In this document: in pieces, positions 53,927-63,073 of the stretch
Position numbering within the stretch: position 1 is the stretch's first letter
Layout: every line of letters begins with the position of its first letter
Source of the DNA: Bacillota bacterium
GTDB taxonomy: Bacteria; Bacillota; Clostridia; Acetivibrionales; DTU013
NCBI GenBank assembly: GCA_023411645.1
Contig: JAEYON010000033.1
Span: 1 to 64,000, forward strand
Direction: 5' to 3'
DNA length: 64,000 bases
The notes under the pieces: generated by a model
Told to the model about the DNA's origin: nothing
Database searches by the model: none
Seen by the model: only the letters and a program-made list of their open reading frames with translations
Program-made: the position numbers and the translations under genes

Positions 53927-54238
53927 TCAGAAAGGCCATATGGGCTTTTCAGGCTCACCGTGGTCGGCTTTAAGGTACCCTGAAATTCCTCTTGTCCCAA
54001 AATGCTCCTTCTCAATTTCTATAATCCGCTCCCTGGAGTAATGGTTTATCTCACCTACTGTTTTTACTTCATCTGCATATTCCCGCAGGGCATCTATTTC
54101 TTTGGAGGACAGTACCTCCTGACAATCGTCTGAATTCAATATACGCCTAAGTTCAGACGCATACTCAAAACCGTCGTCCACATCATCCAGAGCAGTCTTT
54201 AAAAAAACCATAAGCTTATCAGGAATTCTCCTCGACAT
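53927..54238 (-). CDS. Small acidic helical protein of unknown function
   Basis: 103 residues from the ATG at 54238, with GGAGG nine nt upstream; the in-frame ATG at 54286 has no site. Mixed acidic and basic helices, no Cys-pair motif or membrane segment. The C-terminal tail GYLKADHGEPEKPIWPF is distinctive. I do not recognise the family. The converging end lies 53 bp from the truncated sigma-54 gene. Confidence 0.6.
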   Translation of the reverse strand: MSRRIPDKLMVFLKTALDDVDDGFEYASELRRILNSDDCQEVLSSKEIDALREYADEVKTVGEINHYSRERIIEIEKEHFGTRGISGYLKADHGEPEKPIWPF

Positions 54239-54374
54239 ATATGCCAGCCTCCTTTTCGCTATAAATCTATTATACAACGATTGCATAGGAATAAAAGAGT
54301 TTTTATGATAAAGGACAAATTTGCTAAAATATAATTAAATATGGAGTTTGTGTTCCCTTGGGGGTGTCTTTTTA

Positions 54375-54599
54375 ATGAGCGGAAGAAGGGTCCGGGACAG
54401 AAGGATTGTGTTCCGCTGCCGGGACAGTATCTCAAAAGCTGAAATTCGTCAGAGCATACTGAAGTATCTTTTGCAGGAGTATGATATACAAAAACATACC
54501 TTACTGGAGCACAATGTAAAGGAGCACTCTTTACAGGAGCATTTCACAGGAGCGGAGACTGGAAGGGGAAGCGGATCCAATGCGAGAGACCGGGATTAA
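54375..54599 (+). CDS. Small Arg-rich protein overlapping the recombinase gene
   Basis: 74 residues from the ATG at 54375, with TTGGGGGTG about 11 nt upstream. N-terminus SGRRVRDRRIVFRCRD is strongly basic. The middle repeats a pattern ending in EH (TLLEHNVKEHSLQEHF) that reflects four GGAGC motifs in the DNA at about 54505-54555. It overlaps the recombinase start by 20 nt, so translation may be coupled. No known family. Confidence 0.5.
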   Translation: MSGRRVRDRRIVFRCRDSISKAEIRQSILKYLLQEYDIQKHTLLEHNVKEHSLQEHFTGAETGRGSGSNARDRD

Positions 54600-56100
54600 T
54601 CATATTGGAATATATGTAAGGATCAGCAGAGATGATAACGGAGAAAATTTTGAGACCATTGAAAATCAGAGGGAAATGCTTCTGGATTATGCTGCTAAAA
54701 AACAATTAGGAGAGGTTATTGCCGTATATACCGACGATAATGTATCCGGCTCGGCTTTTGACAGAAGGGGGCTGACAAGGCTTAAAAATGATGTATTGAA
54801 AGGGAGAATACAGCTTCTTCTTTTAAAGGATCTTTCCAGACTCGGCAGAAACAACGCTAAAACACTGCAATGGATCGATTTTCTTGAGGAATACGGCGTA
54901 CGTATTCTTACGGCAGATAGCCGTTATGACAGCCTGAAGGATAACGATATGCTGGGGATCGAAACATGGGCAAATGAGAGATATGTCCGTGATATTTCCA
55001 GGAAGATCCGCTCGAGCCTCCGCTTTAAGATAGAACGGGGCGAATATCTGGGAAATGCGCCTTACGGTTATAAAAAGTCCGCTATTGAAAGGAACAGGCT
55101 TGTTATTGAGGAGGAGCAGGCGCAGGTGGTTAGACTGATCTATAGCCTTTATCTGTCCGGATTTGGGTATTCATCAATTGCCGGCAGGCTCAATGAAAGA
55201 GGTATTCCCTCTCCAAGTGAGAAGAAGTGGAACAGGATCTCGGTCAGACGGATCCTGATTTCGCGCGTATATATTGGTGATACGGTTCAGGGAATCAGTG
55301 AGAAGGTCAGTTTTAAAAGTAAGAAGACAAGACGTTTGCCGGAAGATGAATGGGTCGTCACAGAGGGTACACATGAGGGAATCGTTTCAGATGAGGAATT
55401 CGAGCAGGTTCAGCGGCTGAGACAGAGCAGGACTGCAGGAATGGGATCCGGGAACGGACCGCATTACAGTACGAACACAGGAGGCTGCCATATTCTCCAT
55501 GGCGTTATTTTTTGCGGCAGGTGTCAAAGCACCATGTATGCGAGGAAAAGGACGGGGGGCATGGCATATGTCTGCGGAAACTATTGCAGAATGGGCAGCA
55601 GCGCCTGCTCCAGCCATTTTGTCTACGAAGCGCCGATTGTACGGGTTATCTGCGAGGAAATTATAAAGCTATTCAGAGAGAGTGATTTTCGCAAGGAGCT
55701 TTCAGTTCTAGAGCAGAGCGGAGAGCTTTCCGGAGGCGATAGCCGGGAAAGAATTGAAAGAGCGCTCAAGCAGTTGGAAACAATACAGCGGCAGCATGAG
55801 ATGATTTACAAAGACCGGTTGGAAGGAAGAATATCAGAACAGCTTTTTGTCAGGATGAACAAGCAATATGAAGATCGAATTAGCCTACTTAAGTCTGAAG
55901 TAGAAGAAGAGCAAAGACTCGGCAGAAGCGATCAGGACGCTGAAAAATTTATTGAGAAGGCGCTGCGGAATGTCGAGGCAGGACAGTTGTCCAATGACCT
56001 TGTAAGACTTGTTGTGAATAAAATGGTAGTGTATGATGAAATAGACCATGGTGAACGCGGTGCAATTGCCATTGATTTGAAGTTTAGCTTGTGGGTATAA
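54580..56100 (+). CDS. Large serine recombinase (site-specific integrase/resolvase family)
   Basis: 506 residues. Resolvase domain at 1-150: HIGIYVRISRDDNGENFETI with catalytic S16, then LLKDLSRLGRNNAKT with the conserved Arg pair. Recombinase domain at about 165-270 (NAPYGYKKSA, GRLNERGIPSPSEKKW). A zinc-ribbon region with CGRCQ...CGNYC near 310-338, and a C-terminal coiled coil (RIERALKQLETIQRQHEM). This is the type that integrates and excises phages and conjugative elements or the sigK skin. No phage, transfer or cargo genes are adjacent and no att-like repeat was found. Confidence 0.92.
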   Translation: MRETGINHIGIYVRISRDDNGENFETIENQREMLLDYAAKKQLGEVIAVYTDDNVSGSAFDRRGLTRLKNDVLKGRIQLLLLKDLSRLGRNNAKTLQWIDFLEEYGVRILTADSRYDSLKDNDMLGIETWANERYVRDISRKIRSSLRFKIERGEYLGNAPYGYKKSAIERNRLVIEEEQAQVVRLIYSLYLSGFGYSSIAGRLNERGIPSPSEKKWNRISVRRILISRVYIGDTVQGISEKVSFKSKKTRRLPEDEWVVTEGTHEGIVSDEEFEQVQRLRQSRTAGMGSGNGPHYSTNTGGCHILHGVIFCGRCQSTMYARKRTGGMAYVCGNYCRMGSSACSSHFVYEAPIVRVICEEIIKLFRESDFRKELSVLEQSGELSGGDSRERIERALKQLETIQRQHEMIYKDRLEGRISEQLFVRMNKQYEDRISLLKSEVEEEQRLGRSDQDAEKFIEKALRNVEAGQLSNDLVRLVVNKMVVYDEIDHGERGAIAIDLKFSLWV

Positions 56101-56132
56101 TGTATATAAGAGAAGCTGTCGGAGGATTTCTA

Positions 56133-57014
56133 ATGAGAAAGGTACTTTTGGTATACAACCCGCTTTCGGGCAATAGAAATGTCCCAAGGAAACTTGACTA
56201 CATAGTTGGCCGTTTTATGCAAAAGGGTATTCTAGCAGTCCCTTTCAGGATTGAAGGAGACTGCGTAGCCAGACTTCAGGAGGTTCTTTTACAGGATGAA
56301 TACAGCTATGTGGTAGTATCAGGTGGAGACGGCACCGTAAATACTATTGCCGGCACTTTGCTCTCGGCAGGACTGGATATCCCTATGGGCATTATTCCTG
56401 CAGGCACCTGTAATGACTTTGCCCGGAGCCTCGGCCTGCCGTCAGACTTAAGAAGGTGTCTGGACATAATCCTTGCGGGAAACATATCACAGGTTGATGC
56501 CGGTCTTATCAATAACGAAAAATACTGCCTGAACACATGTGCTGGAGGTAATTTTGTTGATGTTTCGTACAGTACCAACAGCGAATTCAAGAAGAACTTC
56601 GGCCCGCTGGCATATTATCTGACTGCTCTGGGCGAATTTACCAATCTGAAAACCGTTAATCTTAAACTGACTACTGACGATGAGATCGTAGAGGGTGAAT
56701 TCCTGCTTTTCCTCATTCTAAACGGGAAGCATGCAGCCGGCCTGTCAAATTTGGTTAGTGCTGCGGATCTGTCCGATGGCTATATGGATATCGTTTTATT
56801 AAAAAACTGCATGCATATAGAAATGGCTGGATTGCTTTTCAAGGTGCTGAATAATGATTTTGTAAATGACAGAAATGTAAAATGGCTCAGAACAAAGAAA
56901 TGCATCATTGAGGGCGACAAGGGCTTCAATCTCAGCGTTGACGGAGAAGAGTGGAAAGGTCTGCCTATTACAATCGAATTCTTCCGTCAGGTGTTAAAGA
57001 TCTTTGTGAAATAG
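56133..57014 (+). CDS. Diacylglycerol/lipid kinase family protein (YegS/BmrU-like)
   Basis: 293 residues from the ATG at 56133, with CGGAGG seven nt upstream. MRKVLLVYNPLSGNRN at the start, the ATP site VVSGGDGTVNTIAGTL (GGDGT) near residue 65, and GIIPAGTCNDFARSLGLP are family signatures. These soluble or peripheral kinases phosphorylate diacylglycerol or related lipids. It sits 32 nt after the recombinase and before spoIVA, but looks like a core gene. Confidence 0.92.
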   Translation: MRKVLLVYNPLSGNRNVPRKLDYIVGRFMQKGILAVPFRIEGDCVARLQEVLLQDEYSYVVVSGGDGTVNTIAGTLLSAGLDIPMGIIPAGTCNDFARSLGLPSDLRRCLDIILAGNISQVDAGLINNEKYCLNTCAGGNFVDVSYSTNSEFKKNFGPLAYYLTALGEFTNLKTVNLKLTTDDEIVEGEFLLFLILNGKHAAGLSNLVSAADLSDGYMDIVLLKNCMHIEMAGLLFKVLNNDFVNDRNVKWLRTKKCIIEGDKGFNLSVDGEEWKGLPITIEFFRQVLKIFVK

Positions 57015-57043
57015 GATTCTACCCATAACCCCACCTTTTTTTG

Positions 57044-57071
57044 TAATAATCGCATCCTTCGGACATATATT
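57044..57071 (+). promoter_or_regulatory. Possible sigma-E promoter of spoIVA
   Basis: CATATATT (57064-57071) resembles the sigma-E -10 element, and TAATAAT (57044-57050) lies 13 bp upstream as a loose -35. spoIVA is transcribed by sigma-E in Bacillus. The match is weak. Confidence 0.3.
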
Positions 57072-57114
57072 TATATTGTTCATGCTTTGCTTATTGATTA
57101 AGGGGGGTTAGCAA

Positions 57115-58593
57115 GTGGAAAAATACAATATATATCAGCAGATAGCTGAGCGGACTCAGGGAGATATTTATATAGGTGTTGTCGGGCCTGTCAGAACAGG
57201 GAAGTCGACCTTGATAAAAAGGTTCATGGACTTATTGGTGATTCCTAACATAGAAAATGTTTACAGCCGTGAGAGGGCAAAAGATGAACTCCCACAGAGT
57301 GCAACGGGGCGGACGATCATGACGACTGAGCCCAAGTTTGTGCCCAATGAAGCTGTTGAAATCACGCTGGATGAGGCCCTGAAGCTCAAAGTCAGAATGG
57401 TTGACTGTGTAGGCTATCTTGTTAAGGGTGCGCTTGGTTATCTGGAGAATAACTCCCCAAGGATGGTCTCCACGCCATGGTTTGATTATCAGATACCATT
57501 TGAGCAAGCCGCTGAGCTGGGTACCAGAAAGGTAATCAATGACCACTCAACCATTGGACTGCTCGTTACGACAGACGGCAGTATCACCGACATTCCGAGA
57601 GAGGACTATATTGAGGCGGAAAAAAGAGTTGTAAGTGAGCTTAAGGCGATCAATAAGCCTTTTGTGATCGTATTGAACTCTGTGATTCCAAGAGATCCGG
57701 AAACGGAAAATCTGAGGCTGGAGCTGGAGGAAAAGTATGAGGTGCCGGTCATCAGTGTGAACTGTGCGCAGATGAGAAATGATGAGTTAGCTGATATCAT
57801 GGAGCGTATTTTGTATGAATTCCCTATTTGTGAAATCGGCATAAATATACCCAGGTGGGTCGAGACGCTGGAGCAGGATCACTGGCTCAGGGTCGATATG
57901 ATGCAGTCCATCCGGGATACGTTCAGGGGAGTTCAGAAAATCCGTGAAGCAAAGGATTCCATCAGTAAGTTTGCGGATTATGATTTTGTTAAAAAAGCGA
58001 ACCTTTCCGAAATCAATGCCGGAGTAGGAAATATGCTGCTGAATATTGAAACGCCGGATGATCTGTTCTACAAGGTGCTCAGCGATTCGACCGGACTTCA
58101 GATCGAGGGTGAACACCGGCTGATCGCTTTGATGAAGGATCTGGCCAGGATCCGGAAGGAATACGAGCGAGTAGAGTTTGCGCTGCATGAGGTGAAGGTA
58201 AAGGGATATGGTGTTGTGACGCCGCAGATGGAAGAAATGACACTCAATGAGCCGGAAATTATTAAGCAGGGGAACAGGTTCGGCGTTAAGCTTAAAGCCA
58301 GCGCGCCTTCCGTACACATGATCCGTGCGGATATCGAGACGGAGATCGCACCTCTGGTCGGTACGGAAAAGCAGTCCGAAGAGCTTGTGAATTACCTGCT
58401 GAAAGAGTTTGAAAGTGAACCGGGCAAGATCTGGGAATCCAATATTTTTGGGAAATCACTTCATGAGCTGGTCAGCGAAGGGCTCCACAACAAGCTGAAC
58501 AAGATGCCGGAGGATGCGCAGTTCAAGCTTCAGGAGACGCTGCAGAGGATCATCAATGAGGGAAGCGGCGGGCTGATTTGCATTATACTGTAG
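57115..58593 (+). CDS. spoIVA: Stage IV sporulation protein A (spore coat morphogenetic ATPase)
   Basis: 492 residues, GTG start with AAGGGGGG upstream. Walker A VVGPVRTGKSTLIKRFMD near residue 25, followed by LPQSATGRTIMTTEPKFVP and the Walker B-like MVDCVGYLVKGALG. The C-terminus ends GGLICIIL, the region that anchors to SpoVM at the forespore membrane. SpoIVA polymerises on ATP hydrolysis to form the coat basement. The whole protein is colinear with the family. A strong sporulation marker. Confidence 0.97.
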   Translation: MEKYNIYQQIAERTQGDIYIGVVGPVRTGKSTLIKRFMDLLVIPNIENVYSRERAKDELPQSATGRTIMTTEPKFVPNEAVEITLDEALKLKVRMVDCVGYLVKGALGYLENNSPRMVSTPWFDYQIPFEQAAELGTRKVINDHSTIGLLVTTDGSITDIPREDYIEAEKRVVSELKAINKPFVIVLNSVIPRDPETENLRLELEEKYEVPVISVNCAQMRNDELADIMERILYEFPICEIGINIPRWVETLEQDHWLRVDMMQSIRDTFRGVQKIREAKDSISKFADYDFVKKANLSEINAGVGNMLLNIETPDDLFYKVLSDSTGLQIEGEHRLIALMKDLARIRKEYERVEFALHEVKVKGYGVVTPQMEEMTLNEPEIIKQGNRFGVKLKASAPSVHMIRADIETEIAPLVGTEKQSEELVNYLLKEFESEPGKIWESNIFGKSLHELVSEGLHNKLNKMPEDAQFKLQETLQRIINEGSGGLICIIL

Positions 58594-58659
58594 CAGTCAG
58601 GCGTGGTACATACAACCTGTTTTATGTAAACCGGCTTTTTGGAAAAAATGTGCAGATTT

Positions 58660-58756
58660 TTCGATTGTGTTCAGATTTATCAAGTGTTTTTGCTTAAAAT
58701 TTAAACACAATCGAATTTTTTGCACTTTTTTTGCTTTGAAATTGAACAAATTCGAA
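58660..58756. repeat. A/T-rich inverted repeats after spoIVA
   Basis: TTCGATTGTGTT (58660-58671) and AACACAATCGAA (58704-58715) form a perfect 12-bp inverted repeat with a 32-bp spacer. A third related box, AACAAATTCGAA, lies at 58745-58756. T-runs sit beside each. The spacing suggests a regulatory site set or a large hairpin. The rest of the 338-bp gap contains no gene. Confidence 0.55.
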
Positions 58757-58932
58757 ATATTTGCTCACCTCACTCCGAAAAAAATGGAATGGTCCTGATT
58801 TTTTCCAGGTTAGTTCGCAAGTTTCTTTTGCTATTATCAACTCTTATGGTAAAATAAGCATGGTATATTTTTTATTGTTAACAATAGTACATATATATGA
58901 TAATTAAAGGGAAACACCATTCGGAGGGTATC

Positions 58933-60675
58933 ATGGACAGCAGAAAAATATATGATTTTTGGATGCAGAGCGATTACTTTGATGCGGCAACCAAAAAGGA
59001 ACTGGCGCAAATCAAGGATGATCCTGGAGAGATCGAGGAACGGTTTTACAGGGATCTGGAATTCGGCACTGGCGGCCTGAGGGGAGTCATTGGCGCCGGT
59101 ACCAACAGGATCAACATATATACCGTCAGGAAGGCGTCCCAGGGTCTTGCCAATTACCTTATTAAGAATATTAAGGATGCTCAAAAGCGCGGTATCGCTA
59201 TCGCTTACGACTGCAGGCGCATGTCGCCGGAATTTGCGGCAGAAGCTGCCGGAGTTTTTGCAGCAAGCGGCATTGTTACGTATCTATTTGATGAGCTTCG
59301 CCCGACGCCCGAGCTTTCATTTGCTGTGAGGCATTTGAATGCAGCGGCGGGTATCGTTGTCACTGCAAGTCATAACCCTAAGCAGTACAACGGATACAAG
59401 GTCTATGGGGAGGATGGGGGACAGCTTCCGTTGGAAGGCTCGGAAGCCGTTTTGAATGAGATCGAGGCTATCACCGATATTACAACGATCAAACCAATGG
59501 AGCAGAATGAAGCCATTGAAAAGGGCTTGATAATAAAAATAGGAAGCGAGATTGACGATGCCTATATAAATTGTCTCAAAACGCTGGTGGTAAACCCGCA
59601 AACCGTTGCCCGCGCTGCAGACGATATGAAAATTGTCTACACTCCGTTGCATGGTTCCGGCAACAAGCCGGTCAGAAGGATTTTGAAGGAAATTGGCTTT
59701 AAAAACGTGCTTGTTGTTCCGGAACAGGAGCTTCCAGATTCTGAATTCAGTACGGTCAAGTCACCCAATCCTGAAGAAAAGGATGCGTTCAAGCTGGCGA
59801 TCGAACTGGCAAAGAAGGAAGGCGTAGATCTGATCATTGGCACAGATCCGGACAGCGATAGGGTTGGTGTTGTCGTAAAAAGCTCTTCAGGCGAATATAT
59901 GGTCCTTACGGGGAACCAGACCGGTTGTTTGCTGATGGAATATATACTGTCTCAGAAGAGGGCAGCGGGGACACTTCCGGCAAATGGATTTGTTGTTAAG
60001 ACAATTGTCACCAGCGAGCTCTCACGAAAAATTGCGGAAAACTACAATATTAAGCTGATAGAAGTGCTCACCGGTTTTAAATTCATCGGTGAAAAAATAA
60101 AAGAACTGGACGAAACAGGACGGATGAAGTACCTATTTGGCTTTGAGGAAAGCTACGGATATCTTGCCGGCACCTTTGCAAGAGATAAGGACGCCGTAGT
60201 GGCAAGCATGCTGATCGGCGAAATGGCCGCATATTATAAAAATCGTGGGATGTCGTTGTATGAAGGACTCCAGGAAATATTCGAGAAGTATGGCTATTTT
60301 ATAGAAGGAATTACTTCCTTCACGCTCGAAGGCAAGGAAGGTGTGGAAAAGATTGCTGCGGCTATGGAAGCGCTGAGAATGCGGAAGATGTCGGCGGGCT
60401 TTGGAGACTGTGAGCTGGCGGCAGTAAGAGATTATCAGAAAAAGGAGATCGTTCGTTTCCCGGCAGGGACGAAGGAAGTGCTCGATCTCCCCGAGTCTAA
60501 CGTGCTGTATTACGAATTGGCGGACGGATCCTGGTTCTGCATCAGACCATCCGGCACCGAGCCGAAGATAAAAATCTATTGCGGCGTATCGGAAGCATCG
60601 CAGCAGAAAGCACAGCAAAAGCTTGACAAAATCAGAGAATCGATTATCGGAGAGATAAAGAAGCTGCTTTATTGA
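58933..60675 (+). CDS. Phosphoglucomutase/phosphomannomutase family protein (PgcA-type)
   Basis: 580 residues from the ATG at 58933, with CGGAGGG upstream. All four PGM sites: phosphoserine loop VVTASHNPKQYNGYK near 140, metal loop TDPDSDRVGV near 305, sugar loop FGFEESYGYLAG near 405, and phosphate site RPSGTEPKIK near 545. Start LEFGTGGLRGVIGAGTNRIN is typical of the PgcA/PMM2-like branch that makes glucose 1-phosphate for UDP-glucose. Confidence 0.95.
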   Translation: MDSRKIYDFWMQSDYFDAATKKELAQIKDDPGEIEERFYRDLEFGTGGLRGVIGAGTNRINIYTVRKASQGLANYLIKNIKDAQKRGIAIAYDCRRMSPEFAAEAAGVFAASGIVTYLFDELRPTPELSFAVRHLNAAAGIVVTASHNPKQYNGYKVYGEDGGQLPLEGSEAVLNEIEAITDITTIKPMEQNEAIEKGLIIKIGSEIDDAYINCLKTLVVNPQTVARAADDMKIVYTPLHGSGNKPVRRILKEIGFKNVLVVPEQELPDSEFSTVKSPNPEEKDAFKLAIELAKKEGVDLIIGTDPDSDRVGVVVKSSSGEYMVLTGNQTGCLLMEYILSQKRAAGTLPANGFVVKTIVTSELSRKIAENYNIKLIEVLTGFKFIGEKIKELDETGRMKYLFGFEESYGYLAGTFARDKDAVVASMLIGEMAAYYKNRGMSLYEGLQEIFEKYGYFIEGITSFTLEGKEGVEKIAAAMEALRMRKMSAGFGDCELAAVRDYQKKEIVRFPAGTKEVLDLPESNVLYYELADGSWFCIRPSGTEPKIKIYCGVSEASQQKAQQKLDKIRESIIGEIKKLLY

Positions 60676-60776
60676 GGCGGAAATTAAAACAGCTGGGAGT
60701 TACAACCGCAATAACACCACGATTACAACTGTGATAACTGCTGCGACAACAGAGATTGGGGCAGTTGTTCAGGCAG

Positions 60777-61418
60777 CTATTGAGGCTGTACTTTACGTTG
60801 CTGAGACTCGAATGCTTTTTCCAGTTTCGTTTTTATCCTGTGGCAGGGAATATTTTCATTAAAATCTTCCCGTCCCGAGCATTCCCGATAAAGCTCATAA
60901 TTAACCGAAGCACAAATGTGGCAAGGCCTGGTGTCGGAGCAAAGACCTGTTTCAAGCCCTTCAAGGATTTCAAAATGGTGGATTCCGACAGGACTGAGCA
61001 TTGGATAGATGTTTTTGTGATAGCGGGCAAGCGGCAATCTGTTAAAATGATAGCAGGGTTTCCTGTAGTACCATGGAATTGGCATACATTCTGTCTCGTC
61101 GTGGTAGTTGCTTTCTTTGTAGATTGCTCCGGGCAGGGAAGGGGCGCACCTGATATATGTTCCCACGCTGCATTTCAAGCAGTTGCTGTGACACCGGGAA
61201 CGTACAAGATTAGAGCAAAAAATACAGCTTGCATATTCCTCACATGAGTGCTTCTGATAAAGCCCTGGCAGATACTCCTTGATAAAATACCGCTTGTATT
61301 GGGCGTCATCAGTTAATAAACTGACCGGACTGAAGGAACCAGCTGCTTTGCATAGCTTTTTAAAAAAATGATTCAGTCGTTCCGTCCTATCTTGCCGTAG
61401 GATGTTTTCAGATGACAT
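60777..61418 (-). CDS. Cysteine-rich protein of unknown function
   Basis: 213 residues from the ATG at 61418 (AAAGGAGG lies 13 nt upstream, a little far; an in-frame ATG at 61454 is upstream of that site). Fifteen Cys in several close groups: HSCEEYASCIFCSN, SRCHSNCLKCSVGTYIRC, GLCSDTRPCHICAS and YRECSG. No signal peptide or membrane helix. Many His as well. The pattern suggests zinc or Fe-S clusters in the cytoplasm. I do not recognise a family. It faces the converging phosphosugar mutase gene and is divergent from an HD-GYP gene. Confidence 0.6.
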   Translation of the reverse strand: MSSENILRQDRTERLNHFFKKLCKAAGSFSPVSLLTDDAQYKRYFIKEYLPGLYQKHSCEEYASCIFCSNLVRSRCHSNCLKCSVGTYIRCAPSLPGAIYKESNYHDETECMPIPWYYRKPCYHFNRLPLARYHKNIYPMLSPVGIHHFEILEGLETGLCSDTRPCHICASVNYELYRECSGREDFNENIPCHRIKTKLEKAFESQQRKVQPQ

Positions 61419-61644
61419 CTCGAGAAACCAGCCTCCTTTAGGTATAATATACATATATTACCATAAATAGCTCAAAACAACAGTTATTGCCCTGTACATG
61501 CCATCTCCGGGAAATATTAAAATCTGCATTCATAAAAAATACAGAATAATTAGTTCGTTATTTTTTGTTATTTGAAGGAATTGGATTAATAATGTCGAAT
61601 AATGAATAAAGTTACTTACTAAAGAGAATTCCTTGGAGGATTAA

Positions 61645-62709
61645 ATGCGCAGAGTAAGCATCGACTCGATACAGACCGGTGTAAAACTGGCCAGAACCAT
61701 ATTCAGCTCAGATGGGGACGTATTGTTAGCTGAGGGTGTGGAACTGACAAAGAGTAATGCAAGACGGCTCAAAAAGTATGGAATTACTGAAATATACATG
61801 CAGGATGACATCTCCTCGGATATAGAAGCCAAAGATGTAATCGAAGAGCAGACTCGCATCGAAGCTGTGTCTCTTGTAAAGAAAACGATGAATAACTACC
61901 AGTTTTCACCTTTAATGGATGTAACAGAAGTGAAAACGGTTGTGAATAAGATATTAGATGAACTTCTGAGTAATAATGATATTCTATTCAATCTTTCACA
62001 GATAAGATCCGTAGATGACTATACATTTGAACATTCGGTGAATGTGTGTATTCTTTCGTTGATTACAGGAATCGGGCTCGGGTTTGATCAGCACCGGCTG
62101 CGGGAGCTTGGTATAGGAGCAATGCTGCATGATATCGGAAAGCTCTGCATCCCCAGAGAAATATTAAAAAAACCGATGCAGCTCACAGTCGAAGAGTTTG
62201 AAGAAATAAAAAAGCATACAGTCCTTGGATATGAGCTTCTGAAAAAAAGCGGTCAGGTCGATCTTGTATCGGCATATATTGCCTTTGGACACCACGAAAG
62301 GTATGACGGAAGCGGATACCCCCTTCAGCTGAAAAATGAGAATATTCAAATCTGCGCTAGAATCGTAGCGGTCGCAGATGTTTATGACGCCCTGACTTCG
62401 GATCGTGTATACAGGAAGAAGCTCAAACCCAACGAGGTTTATGAATATATTACAACTCTTGGGATCCACCATTTTGATCCCAGAGTTATTGAGAGCTTTG
62501 TCAAATATGTCTCCATTTATCCGGTTGGTACAGGAGTGCTTCTTAACACGAAAGAGCGAGGCATTGTTTTGCGTGATAACAAACATGCTCCAACCAGACC
62601 TGTAGTCCGGATAGTATATAATGACGCCATGAAAAAACAGACCATTTTCAAAGAAATTGACCTTTCCGAGACAACTAATGTTTTTATTATCGACGGTTGT
62701 GAATTATAA
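61645..62709 (+). CDS. HD-GYP domain cyclic-di-GMP phosphodiesterase
   Basis: 354 residues, with CTTGGAGGA upstream. Residues 1-90 resemble the DUF3391-type N-terminal region seen before HD-GYP. The HD-GYP core: H130 (EHSVNV), H162-D163 (HDIGKLCIPREI), HHERYDGSGYPL with H216-H217, and VADVYDALTSDR. All expected metal ligands and the GYP are present, so it should hydrolyse c-di-GMP (or cGAMP). There is no sensory membrane domain. It ends at a hairpin overlapping the stop codon. Confidence 0.92.
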   Translation: MRRVSIDSIQTGVKLARTIFSSDGDVLLAEGVELTKSNARRLKKYGITEIYMQDDISSDIEAKDVIEEQTRIEAVSLVKKTMNNYQFSPLMDVTEVKTVVNKILDELLSNNDILFNLSQIRSVDDYTFEHSVNVCILSLITGIGLGFDQHRLRELGIGAMLHDIGKLCIPREILKKPMQLTVEEFEEIKKHTVLGYELLKKSGQVDLVSAYIAFGHHERYDGSGYPLQLKNENIQICARIVAVADVYDALTSDRVYRKKLKPNEVYEYITTLGIHHFDPRVIESFVKYVSIYPVGTGVLLNTKERGIVLRDNKHAPTRPVVRIVYNDAMKKQTIFKEIDLSETTNVFIIDGCEL

Positions 62710-62726
62710 CAAGGCTTCGCCTTGTT
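62708..62726. repeat. Hairpin at the HD-GYP stop codon
   Basis: AACAAGGC (62708-62715), loop TTC, GCCTTGTT (62719-62726), a perfect 8-bp stem. It is followed by GAAACGCTGC, which recurs before the second palindromic element at 63066-63076. It has no T-run and may be repeat-derived rather than a terminator. Confidence 0.6.
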
Positions 62727-62797
62727 GAAACGCTGCCATTACTGTTCAGGCCTATTATGGATATTGTGCAATAGCGGAAACAGTAGCTTCATTTGCA

Positions 62798-62916
62798 AGA
62801 GCTGTATAGTTCAGATCGGGCAAGCCGAAACTCGCAAAAATGCATATAAAATATTGTTTGTAGCATTTTTGCTCAAACAGTCGGCTTGCTGCTCCTCGCT
62901 CTGACTATACATCTCT
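62798..62916. repeat. About 120-bp imperfect palindrome
   Basis: Outer arms AGAGCTGTATAGTTCAGA and TCTGACTATACATCTCT match as inverted copies. Inside them CAAGCCGA pairs with TCGGCTTG and GCAAAAATGC pairs with GCATTTTTGC, around a short A/T loop. The structure resembles a miniature transposable element (MITE-like) or a long hairpin RNA. No open frame. Confidence 0.6.
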
Positions 62917-62987
62917 AAGCTGCATTTTGCTAAAGTTTCCTTTATTGCAGAATATCAATAGCAAGATTTTGAACAGTAAAACATGTT

Positions 62988-63048
62988 GCTGAGAAAATGG
63001 AAATTATCTACGAACGATAATTTCCATTTTGGATTTTAAGCGTTATAA
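62988..63048. repeat. Palindromic element, copy 1
   Basis: AAAATGGAAATTATC (62994-63008), loop TACGAAC, GATAATTTCCATTTT (63016-63030), a perfect 15-bp stem, then GGATTTTAAGCGTTATAA. It is nearly identical to copy 2 (63074-63134) over 61 bp, with CAAGGCAAAGCCTCATTGAAACGCT between them. Confidence 0.75.
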
Positions 63049-63073
63049 CAAGGCAAAGCCTCATTGAAACGCT

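Noticed and set aside
52716..56100. sigK-like skin element splitting rpoN
   Set aside because: The far side of the recombinase is an intact lipid kinase gene with no RpoN-box sequence, and no matching repeats flank the region. It remains only a question in the findings.
60756..61247. 163-residue open frame on the plus strand
   Set aside because: It is the opposite-strand shadow of the Cys-rich gene at 60777-61418, lacks a ribosome binding site and shows no protein-like pattern.
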